Positions 1-6,227 of a stretch of 18,057 nucleotides of DNA are shown piece after piece. The DNA is from Ancrocorticia sp039812645 (GTDB lineage: Bacteria; Actinomycetota; Actinomycetes; Actinomycetales; Actinomycetaceae): contig JBDIAV010000072.1 of assembly GCA_039812645.1 (NCBI GenBank), positions 1 to 18,057 on the forward strand, read 5' to 3'. Position numbers and translations under genes: made by a program. The stretch's first letter is position 1. Each line of letters starts with the position of its first letter. Under the pieces are notes generated by a model. That model worked only from the letters and a program-made list of their open reading frames with translations. It had not been told where the DNA came from and searched no databases.

Positions 1-687
1 GTGGACGAGGATCACTCAACCTTCCGTGATGCCGCATCGGTCGCCGCGGACAATGGGATCGTGGGTCTCACACTGCACGCCCGCACGATGGCCCAGCACT
101 ATGCTGGGCACGCGCATTGGGATCAGATCGGCGAGCTTGTTTCCCATTCGGTCTTGCCGGTGCTTGGGAACGGGGACATCTTTGACGTGAAAGACGCTGA
201 CGCCGTCATGGCGCAGACCGGCTGCGTGGGTGTTGCCGTGGGCCGCGGATGCCAGGGGCGGCCCTGGCTCTTCCACGATCTCGCTGCTCACCTGCACGGC
301 TCCTCGGACCGGGCACGGCCCAACCTGCGCCAAGTGGCGGACATTATTGTTCGCCACGCGGAGCTCTCCGTCGAGCACTTCAACGGCGACGAGCACCGGG
401 CGCTGCGCGAGATGCGCAAGCATATGGCCTGGTACCTGCGTGGATTCGCGGTGGGCGGCAGCGCCCGCAACGAGCTGGCTCTCGTCTCCACGCTGGAGGA
501 GCTGCGCGGCAAGCTTGATCAGCTTGACCTCGATCAGGACTACCCCGAGGCGGCCGAAGGCCCGCGCGGCCGCGCCGGTTCACCCAAACGCCCACACCTG
601 CCCGATGGCTGGCTCGACTCGCGCGAGCTGTCCGAGGCGCAGCGCGCCAAGATCTCGCAGGCCGAAGTGGGCATCTCGGGCGGCTAA
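1..687 (+). CDS. dusB: tRNA dihydrouridine synthase, DusB/NifR3 type (5' end missing)
   Basis: Flavin-dependent enzyme that reduces specific uridines in the tRNA D-loop to dihydrouridine in the cytoplasm. Only the C-terminal 228 residues lie in the window; the frame is open from base 1, so the true start and the FMN-binding and catalytic-cysteine part are upstream. Visible family signatures are LTLHARTMAQHYAG at about residues 23-36 (barrel strand that contacts FMN and tRNA), VLGNGDIF at 54-61, and VGVAVGRGCQGRPWLF at 76-91 (phosphate-binding end of the barrel). After about residue 100 comes the helical tRNA-binding domain, including a KHMAWYLRGF segment typical of the family. The last 40 residues are a charged tail. 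The stop is TAA at 685-687. The position ahead of dgt and dnaG fits the order common in Actinobacteria. The Dus assignment is firm; the subfamily is by resemblance. Confidence 0.93.
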   Translation: MDEDHSTFRDAASVAADNGIVGLTLHARTMAQHYAGHAHWDQIGELVSHSVLPVLGNGDIFDVKDADAVMAQTGCVGVAVGRGCQGRPWLFHDLAAHLHGSSDRARPNLRQVADIIVRHAELSVEHFNGDEHRALREMRKHMAWYLRGFAVGGSARNELALVSTLEELRGKLDQLDLDQDYPEAAEGPRGRAGSPKRPHLPDGWLDSRELSEAQRAKISQAEVGISGG

Positions 688-808
688 GAGGTTGCGTCAA
701 TAGGTCATGGCCTACTGGCGGGATCTCTAAGGCTTACGGTCGCGATAGCATGTCTGAGGCCCCATTTCCCGCTTTTCCACGCTCCCAATTCCCTACGCAA
801 GGACATTC

Positions 809-2152
809 ATGGAACATCGTTTTGCGCCCGCTTCGACCCACCCCACCGGCCCGTCCGTGGTGCACCCCGAGTGGTCTCGCAGCGCCGCCATCTACCAGAT
901 CAACACCCGCCAGTTCACCCCGGAAGGTACGTTCGCCGCTGCCACCGAACAGTTGCCCCGTCTTGCGGAACTGGGTGTGGGCATCGTGTGGCTCATGCCG
1001 GTGCACGAGATCGGAGAGCTCAACCGCAAGGGCAAGCTGGGCAGCCCCTACGCGGTGCGCGACTACTACTCGGTGAGTTCCGAGCTGGGCAGCGAAGCCG
1101 ATCTGCACGCCTTGATCGATAAGGCGCATGAGCTCGGCCTGCACGTCATCATCGACTGGGTGGCGAACCATACCTCGTGGGACAGCGTGCTGCGCGAGGA
1201 GCATCCCGAATTCTACGAGCTTGACGAGAATGGCGAACCGCGCCCCACGATGTGGTGGGACTGGGACGATATCGTCGATCTTGACTTCACCGTCCCCGCA
1301 GTTGCCGACTATATGGCCGAGGCGATGACGTACTGGGTGCGCGAGTTTGACGTGGACGGCTTCCGCTGCGACGTCGCCGGTTTCGTCCCGGTATGGTTCT
1401 GGGCGCGCGTGCGCCGCGAACTTGAAGAGATCAAGCCGGTGTTCATGTTGGCCGAATGGGAGTCGCGTGAGCTGCACGACGATGCGTTCGACATGACCTA
1501 CGCCTGGACGTGGAACACCATCATGCATCGCATCGCCTCCGGTAAGGACGGCCTGGAGCCACTGCGCGAGTACTACGCATGGAACGATCGCGCCTACGCG
1601 CGCGACTCTATCCGCATGCAGTTTGTCTCCAACCACGATATGAATTCGTGGGTGGGAACCGAGTACGAGCGTTTTGGTGACGGCCTCGAGTCCATCATCG
1701 TGCTCTCGTTCATTAGCGACGGCATGCCGCTCGTCTATAACGGTCAGGAAGCTGGCAACGAGCGCCGCCTCGACTTCTTCGACCGCGACCCGATCGAGTG
1801 GAGCGAGCACCCCATGGGCGAGTTCTACCGCCAGCTTATCGCCGTCAAGTCCGCCACCCGCGCGCTGGACAACGGCGCCTGGGGCGGTCGCATGATCGAA
1901 GTGAAGACGTCCGATCGCGAGGAAGTTCTTGCTTTCGCCCGCTCCACCAGCGACGATGCCGTCCTCGCCATCTTCAACCTTTCCGCATCCCCGCGCGAGG
2001 TCGAGTTGCTCAGTGGACCGTTTGAGGGTTCCTGGCGCCCGATCCCCGTGGTGGGCGAGCGCAAAGCGACCGGCGGCGACGTCGTCGATCTCGCCACCGG
2101 CGCCACCGTCTCGCTCCCAGCGTGGGGCTGGGCCGCGTACCAGCGCGCCTAA
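809..2152 (+). CDS. Intracellular GH13 alpha-amylase family glycoside hydrolase
   Basis: A 447-residue enzyme of glycoside hydrolase family 13, expected to hydrolyse or transfer alpha-1,4 (or 1,6) glucan bonds. The four conserved regions are present: I, DWVANH (116-121); II, GFRCDVAG with probable nucleophile D188 and R186; III, LAEWES with acid/base E216; IV, FVSNHD with H276-D277. A short C-terminal beta domain follows from about residue 370. There is no signal peptide or anchor, so it should act in the cytosol on imported or stored oligosaccharides. The ATG at 809 is preceded by AAGGA (799-803) at normal spacing. It is one of the smaller family members and stands alone, with no sugar transporter or glycogen gene beside it, so substrate specificity cannot be read from context. 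A 14-bp hairpin follows the stop. Confidence 0.9.
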   Translation: MEHRFAPASTHPTGPSVVHPEWSRSAAIYQINTRQFTPEGTFAAATEQLPRLAELGVGIVWLMPVHEIGELNRKGKLGSPYAVRDYYSVSSELGSEADLHALIDKAHELGLHVIIDWVANHTSWDSVLREEHPEFYELDENGEPRPTMWWDWDDIVDLDFTVPAVADYMAEAMTYWVREFDVDGFRCDVAGFVPVWFWARVRRELEEIKPVFMLAEWESRELHDDAFDMTYAWTWNTIMHRIASGKDGLEPLREYYAWNDRAYARDSIRMQFVSNHDMNSWVGTEYERFGDGLESIIVLSFISDGMPLVYNGQEAGNERRLDFFDRDPIEWSEHPMGEFYRQLIAVKSATRALDNGAWGGRMIEVKTSDREEVLAFARSTSDDAVLAIFNLSASPREVELLSGPFEGSWRPIPVVGERKATGGDVVDLATGATVSLPAWGWAAYQRA

Positions 2153-2183
2153 ACACTCCGTAGCTTCCCAGCTATTTATCCAC

Positions 2184-2219
2184 ACGTGTGCGGTCCGTCA
2201 AGCGGCGGACCGCACACGT
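2184..2219 (+). terminator. Hairpin terminator after the GH13 gene, abutting the dgt promoter
   Basis: Perfect 14-bp inverted repeat, arms 2184-2197 (ACGTGTGCGGTCCG) and 2206-2219, with the 8-base loop TCAAGCGG. There is no T-run after it, so it is either a GC-rich actinobacterial-type terminator or an operator-like palindrome. It ends only four bases before the TAGGCT hexamer assigned to dgt, so its arms fill the expected -35 region of that promoter. Confidence 0.7.
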
Positions 2220-2223
2220 TCGG

Positions 2224-2229
2224 TAGGCT
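2224..2229 (+). promoter_or_regulatory. -10 hexamer TAGGCT of dgt (leaderless promoter)
   Basis: TAGGCT fits the TANNNT pattern of actinobacterial housekeeping sigma factors. Exactly six bases (2230-2235) separate it from the GTG start at 2236, which puts the predicted transcription start on the start codon. No clear -35 is visible; the place where it should be is occupied by the preceding hairpin. Confidence 0.55.
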
Positions 2230-2235
2230 CATCCT

Positions 2236-3483
2236 GTGCCCCAGGATTACACGTCAGAAGATGCCCAGCGCTGGGTTGCGGAAGCCGCGAAGAGCCCCAG
2301 CCGCACCGAGTTCGAGCGCGATCGCGGCCGCGTGCTGCATTCGGCCGCGCTGCGCAGGCTGGGCGCCAAGACGCAGGTGCTCGGCCCGGAGATTGACGAT
2401 TTCATTCGTACCCGCCTCACGCACTCGCTTGAGGTGGCCCAGGTGGGCCGCTCGCTCGGCAAGAATCTCGGTTGCGACCCGGACATCGTCGAGACCGCCT
2501 GCCTCTGTCACGACCTTGGGCATCCACCGTTTGGGCACAACGGCGAGCGCGCCCTGGACGAGGTCTCACAGTCCATTGGCGGCTTCGAGGGCAACGCGCA
2601 GACCTTCCGCTTGCTCACCCGGCTAGAGCCAAAGCGTGTAGCACCGGATGGCAAACCCGCCGGCCTCAACCTCACGCGCGCCACGCTGGACGCCGTCATC
2701 AAGTATCCCTGGCTGGCGGGCGAGGGCCCGCTGCGCGCGGACGGCACGCCCACCAAGAAGTTCAACGTCTACCCCGACGACGCCCCGCTTTTCGAGTGGG
2801 CACACGGCGAGCACGGCACCAGCAAGTGCGTCGAGGCGCAGATCATGGACCTGTCTGACGACATCGCCTACTCGGTACATGACGTGGAGGACGCCGTCGT
2901 CGGTGGACACGTGACGCCACGCGATCTCTATTCCTCGGCGGAACAGGAGCGCATTATTGAGGCGACGATGCGTTGGTACCGGCATCCTGACGGAAACCGT
3001 CTGTCTGCGGCGCTTGTTCGTCTACTCGCCCAGGAGGCGTGGCCCACGGGTTATTCGGGTTCGTACGCGGACCTTGCGGCGATGAAGGATCTGACGAGCG
3101 ACCTCATCGGTCGTTTCATCTCGTCGGTCAGTGCCGCCACACGCGCAACACACGGCAGCGGTCCGTTGGTTCGCTACGACGGCGACGTCATCATTCCACA
3201 GGACACCATTGACGAAATCACCATCCTCAAGGGGATCGCCGTCCAGTACGTTATGGAGCCGCGCGAAAGCGACATCGACCATCACCGCCAGCGCACCATG
3301 CTCTTCGACCTTGTTGACGCACTTCAGGAACGTCCCGATCATTTGGAACCGCACTTTTTCGAGACGTGGAAGGAGAGCGACGCCGATGCCCGGTTGCGCA
3401 CCGTCGTCGATCAGGTTGCGTCGCTCACGGACCAGTCCGCGCGCAAGCTACACTCCGAGCTCTGCGGGATGTTATGGAACTAA
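2236..3483 (+). CDS. dgt: Deoxyguanosinetriphosphate triphosphohydrolase-like protein (HD-domain dNTPase)
   Basis: Metal-dependent HD-superfamily enzyme that cleaves dNTPs to deoxynucleoside plus triphosphate and so helps set the dNTP pool. The protein has 415 residues, usual for the bacterial type. The HD metal site is complete: H63 in RLTHSLEV, H92-D93 in CHDLGHPPFGH, and D208 in LSDDIAYSVHDVEDA. H96 and H101, in the HPPFGH segment, are also typical. The N-terminal FERDRGRVLHSAALRRL segment (26-42) is the family hallmark. The start is GTG at 2236; no Shine-Dalgarno sequence precedes it, but TAGGCT six bases upstream suggests a leaderless message. It lies 82 bp before dnaG in the same direction, the usual actinobacterial pairing. 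dNTP specificity and any allosteric activation by nucleotides cannot be deduced from the sequence alone. Confidence 0.95.
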   Translation: MPQDYTSEDAQRWVAEAAKSPSRTEFERDRGRVLHSAALRRLGAKTQVLGPEIDDFIRTRLTHSLEVAQVGRSLGKNLGCDPDIVETACLCHDLGHPPFGHNGERALDEVSQSIGGFEGNAQTFRLLTRLEPKRVAPDGKPAGLNLTRATLDAVIKYPWLAGEGPLRADGTPTKKFNVYPDDAPLFEWAHGEHGTSKCVEAQIMDLSDDIAYSVHDVEDAVVGGHVTPRDLYSSAEQERIIEATMRWYRHPDGNRLSAALVRLLAQEAWPTGYSGSYADLAAMKDLTSDLIGRFISSVSAATRATHGSGPLVRYDGDVIIPQDTIDEITILKGIAVQYVMEPRESDIDHHRQRTMLFDLVDALQERPDHLEPHFFETWKESDADARLRTVVDQVASLTDQSARKLHSELCGMLWN

Positions 3484-3553
3484 GAGATCCCGCCGAGGGC
3501 TCCCGGAGGGGCCGTCACAAGTTACGCGGTCAAAAGTTGTCGGAGGACGTCAT

Positions 3554-3559
3554 TAGAAT
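3554..3559 (+). promoter_or_regulatory. -10 hexamer TAGAAT of dnaG (leaderless promoter)
   Basis: TAGAAT closely matches the TATAAT consensus and lies exactly six bases (3560-3565) before the ATG at 3566. The only purine-rich tract nearby, GGAGGA at 3542-3547, is 18 bases from the ATG, too far to serve as a Shine-Dalgarno site. This supports transcription starting at or very near the initiation codon. The -35 is not distinct. Confidence 0.6.
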
Positions 3560-3565
3560 GTTCCC

Positions 3566-5554
3566 ATGCCAGGGTTGATCAAGCGCGAGGATATTGACGA
3601 ACTCCGATCGCGTGCGCGAATCGAAGAGATCGTCTCGGGGTACGTGTCGCTTCGGCCCGCGGGCGTGGATTCGCAGAAGGGTCTGTGCCCGTTTCACGAT
3701 GAAAAGACGCCGTCCTTCCATGTGCGCCCGAGCGTCGGCCGCTGGCATTGTTTCGGCTGCGGCGAGGGCGGGGACGTTATTTCCTTCGTGGAGAAGGTCG
3801 AACACATCTCGTTTGTTGAAGCGGTGGAACTGCTTGCTCGCAAGGCGGGCATGGAGCTCCATTACGAGGAGGAGCGCGGCGGGCGCCGCGATCAGCCCTC
3901 CGGCCCCAGCCGCGCGCGGCTCATTGATGCTCACCGCGTGGCCGTCGAGTTCTATGAGGCCCAGCTGCACACCCCCGAGGGGGAAGCGGGCCGCCGCATG
4001 CTCACCGAACGTGGCTTCGATGCTGACGCTATCGAGCGGTACTCCATTGGATATTCGCCGGACTCGTGGGACGCGCTTCTCACTGAGTTGCGCCGCCACG
4101 GCTTCAACGAACGCGAGATCGCGGCCTCGGGGCTCGCGAGCCAGGGTAATCGTGGAAACTATGACCGTTTCCGCAATCGCCTCATGTGGCCAATTTTCTC
4201 CATTACCGGGGATCCCATTGGTTTTGGTGCGCGCAAACTCTCCGATGCGGACAACGGCCCGAAATACCTCAACACCCCCGAAACCTCCATCTACAAGAAG
4301 TCGCAGGTGCTCTACGGCCTCAACCTGGCACGTAAGGCGATCGCCACCGAGCGCCGCGTGGTGGTGGTGGAAGGCTATACGGACGTCATGGCCGCGCAGC
4401 TCGCGGGCATTGAGTGCACCGTTGCTACCTGTGGAACGGCTTTCGGCTCGGACCACGTGAAGATCGTGCGGCGTCTTATCGGCGACGGCGCGAACCCCGC
4501 CGCCGGAGTGATGCTCTCGTCTGGGCGCAGCTACGGGGGCGAGGTAATCTTTACGTTCGACGGCGACGCCGCGGGTCAGAAGGCTGCCCTGCGCGCCTTC
4601 CAGGAAGATCAATCCTTCGCTGCCCAGACCTTCGTTGCCGTTGCACAAGGGGGTATGGATCCGTGTGAAGTGCGGATGGCCTACGGGGATGAGGGCGTGC
4701 GTCAGATTATTGATAGCCGCCGCCCGCTTTTCGAGTTTGCTATCACCTCGGTGTTGACGGGCCTGCCCTTAGAGACAGCCGAAGGCCGGACGGCTGGGCT
4801 ACGTGCTGCTGCACCCATGGTTGCTTCGATCCGTGACCGAGTTCTGCGCGGCGAATACACCCGCCAGCTCGCAGGCTGGCTGGGAATGGACGAAACCACC
4901 GTCCGGATGGCCGTGTCTGGGGCGCAACGGCATCCGGTGAGCAGGGGAGTTGCTCCGCCGTCGGATAACGAAATGTCCGGCCCCGGTGGCGAGGGGCCAG
5001 CTGGCCATGCGTTGTTACCTCCGCGCGAGCGCCTACGCGATCCGGTGGAGAGGGTGGAGCGCGAGGCGCTGGAAGTGTACCTACAGCTGCCGGGTTACGC
5101 CGCTCAGGCGGGGATGGATAACCTGCCGTCTCAGACGTTTACGGTTCCCGTGCATCGGCGCGTCCACGAGGCGATCCGTGCCGCGGGAGGAACCGCGTGC
5201 TACACCCAGCGGCTCAACGTTTTGCTGGAGCAAGGCACCCCTGAGGAACGCGCTACCCAGGATGCGGCCGCGTGGTATGTGGAGCAAGTGGTCCAGCAAG
5301 CGGATGATGTCGTGGCCGGTGCCGTGACGCAGCTGGCGGTCGAAGGACTGCCGGAGTCCCGCCCTGATCGGCTCAGCTACTACGTGTGGAGCATTTCTGT
5401 GTCCCTCATTAAGCAGGGCATTACCCGGCAGATTGCGGATCTGCGTTCGGAGTTGCAGCGCACCTCCCCACAGGATGATCGTTACGGCGAACTCTTTGCT
5501 CGGCTCATCGAGCTGGAGGCGCAACGGCGCACATGTGAGGAGCAGTTGACGTAA
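3566..5554 (+). CDS. dnaG: DNA primase DnaG
   Basis: Synthesises RNA primers at the replication fork in partnership with the DnaB helicase. The protein has 662 residues, normal for Actinobacteria. The N-terminal CHC2 zinc-binding domain shows C41, H44, C62 and C65 (CPFH and CFGCGEGGD). The RNA-polymerase core and TOPRIM fold follow, with E269 in EGYTD and D332/D334 in FDGDAAGQKAA as metal-binding residues. A C-terminal helical region from about residue 500 should contact DnaB. Between the RRL helix and the FDGD strand there is a Gly/Ala/Ser-rich stretch about 12 residues longer than I recall for the mycobacterial protein (around residues 307-327). The start MPGLIKREDIDELR matches the family. 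It is probably transcribed from its own leaderless promoter; no clear terminator lies in the 189 bp before the tRNA. Confidence 0.97.
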   Translation: MPGLIKREDIDELRSRARIEEIVSGYVSLRPAGVDSQKGLCPFHDEKTPSFHVRPSVGRWHCFGCGEGGDVISFVEKVEHISFVEAVELLARKAGMELHYEEERGGRRDQPSGPSRARLIDAHRVAVEFYEAQLHTPEGEAGRRMLTERGFDADAIERYSIGYSPDSWDALLTELRRHGFNEREIAASGLASQGNRGNYDRFRNRLMWPIFSITGDPIGFGARKLSDADNGPKYLNTPETSIYKKSQVLYGLNLARKAIATERRVVVVEGYTDVMAAQLAGIECTVATCGTAFGSDHVKIVRRLIGDGANPAAGVMLSSGRSYGGEVIFTFDGDAAGQKAALRAFQEDQSFAAQTFVAVAQGGMDPCEVRMAYGDEGVRQIIDSRRPLFEFAITSVLTGLPLETAEGRTAGLRAAAPMVASIRDRVLRGEYTRQLAGWLGMDETTVRMAVSGAQRHPVSRGVAPPSDNEMSGPGGEGPAGHALLPPRERLRDPVERVEREALEVYLQLPGYAAQAGMDNLPSQTFTVPVHRRVHEAIRAAGGTACYTQRLNVLLEQGTPEERATQDAAAWYVEQVVQQADDVVAGAVTQLAVEGLPESRPDRLSYYVWSISVSLIKQGITRQIADLRSELQRTSPQDDRYGELFARLIELEAQRRTCEEQLT

Positions 5555-5695
5555 GCGGGTGATACGGCCTGGTGGGAGGGCACCCGTGGTGAACCGCGGA
5601 CTGGAGGCGGTGCGTCGTCGTCGGCAAAATTCGGGCGCGGTATCTGGCGTGTGCTCACCCACTAACCGGTTGGAAATCGGAGCCGTAAATGCCGG

Positions 5696-5701
5696 TATAC
5701 T
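5696..5701 (+). promoter_or_regulatory. -10 hexamer TATACT of the tRNA gene
   Basis: TATACT differs from the TATAAT consensus by one base and lies 42 bases before the tRNA 5' end, leaving room for a short processed leader. A possible -35, TTGGAA at 5670-5675, is 20 bases away, longer than ideal. The rest of the 5555-5743 interval shows no gene or convincing structure. Confidence 0.5.
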
Positions 5702-5743
5702 GGGACGGTCGATTTCGCTCGCGTCTGCCGCGGATGATCGTAT

Positions 5744-5820
5744 GCCTCCATAGCTCAGCTGGTTAGAGCAGGGAACTCATAATTCTTTGGTCGCGGGTTC
5801 AAGTCCTGCTGGAGGCACCA
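5744..5820 (+). tRNA. tRNA with CAU anticodon (elongator Met or Ile2)
   Basis: A full cloverleaf with encoded CCA can be drawn. The acceptor stem GCCTCCA/TGGAGGC is perfect. The D-stem is GCTC/GAGC. The anticodon stem GGGAA/TTCTT includes two G-U pairs, with loop CTCATAA giving anticodon CAU. The T-stem GCGGG/CCTGC carries loop TTCAAGT. The acceptor is fully paired at position 1-72, so it is not initiator tRNA. CAU is shared by elongator tRNA-Met and by tRNA-Ile2, in which C34 becomes lysidine. The variable and T-arm region resembles enterobacterial Ile2, but the U4-A69 pair is Met-like, so identity stays open. Confidence 0.95.
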
Positions 5821-5824
5821 CATT

Positions 5825-5860
5825 AAGGCCCCCACCTGCACAAATGCAGGTGGGGGCCTT
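5825..5860 (+). terminator. Strong hairpin terminator after the tRNA
   Basis: Perfect 16-bp inverted repeat starting four bases after the tRNA CCA, arms 5825-5840 and 5845-5860 (AAGGCCCCCACCTGCA and its complement) around the loop CAAA. The arms begin with AA and end with TT, so a short U tract is built into the stem. It should isolate the tRNA unit from the transporter region downstream. Confidence 0.88.
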
Positions 5861-6227
5861 CGTCATCTGGAACCCGTTTAGGGAAATTACACGCTTATTA
5901 CATACCTATTCGCGGATGGGTGGACTATTTCCTCTTCGTTGGCGAGTAGCCCACTCACTTCCGGAGAGGTAACGGAAGTTCGGACAGGTCACCCATAGCG
6001 CGCCCTTCGTTGGGGTCGACGATCTGAGGGTCTGTTACCTCTCTCACCCGGATCCGGTTGTCGTATGTCCCGGTACCGGACACCCGGATCATCGATAATG
6101 TGATCCAGATAATGAGATGACCTGTGTCATTCCCCTGAACAGGCAGACTATGGGGTACATCACCGGCGTCAGCGTGGTGGTCTCCGGCGGACGTCAGCAG
6201 CCGCGGGAGCTGTTCGAAGGGAAAATC
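5861..6227 (+). promoter_or_regulatory. Highly structured leader / regulatory region of the peptide transporter
   Basis: This 367-bp stretch has no convincing gene but is dense in inverted repeats. Hairpin A pairs 5917-5927 with 5947-5957. Hairpin B pairs 5957-5963 with 5973-5979 (ACTTCCG/CGGAAGT). The loop of B (GAGAGGTAAC, 5964-5973) is perfectly complementary to 6034-6043, allowing a pseudoknot or alternative fold. ACAGGTCA (5984-5991) complements 6118-6125. Next come the palindrome CCGGATCCGG (6048-6057), a hairpin at 6066-6082 with one bulged base, and CCGGATC at 6084-6090, which can pair back to 6051-6057 or, through GGATCA, forward to 6101-6106. A last stem, 6182-6190 with 6201-6209, has one mismatch and sits just before the ribosome-binding site. 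I do not recognise a known riboswitch class. It may be a cis-acting RNA, DNA operators, or both; the transcription start is unknown. Confidence 0.5.
6215..6223 (+). promoter_or_regulatory. Ribosome-binding site of the substrate-binding protein gene
   Basis: The purine-rich GAAGGGAAA ends four bases before the ATG at 6228. It favours this start over the in-frame ATG at 6117, which would place 37 unrelated residues before an otherwise perfect lipoprotein signal. Confidence 0.75.

Noticed and set aside
734..2185. Long open frame (483 codons) on the minus strand opposite the GH13 gene
   Set aside because: It lies wholly antisense to an enzyme with all GH13 motifs, has no recognisable domain, and is a usual by-product of GC-rich codon bias.
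3530..4648. Minus-strand open frame (372 codons) opposite dnaG
   Set aside because: Overlaps the zinc-finger and TOPRIM coding sequence of primase and shows no motif of its own.
5559..5753. Small open frame between dnaG and the tRNA
   Set aside because: It runs into the tRNA acceptor stem, lacks a convincing ribosome-binding site and contains the tRNA promoter.
5744..5860. tRNA 3' end as an integration (att) site
   Set aside because: No integrase gene and no direct repeat of the tRNA 3' end was seen in the window; the sequence beyond is a normal terminator and transporter region.
6117..6227. Upstream ATG as the start of the binding protein, adding 37 residues
   Set aside because: The extra residues would bury the lipoprotein signal; the ATG at 6228 has a good ribosome-binding site and starts directly at the signal peptide.
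5861..6227. Known riboswitch (TPP, cobalamin, SAM, c-di-AMP) in the transporter leader
   Set aside because: None of the core consensus strings I know for these classes could be placed; only generic hairpins and alternative pairings are visible.
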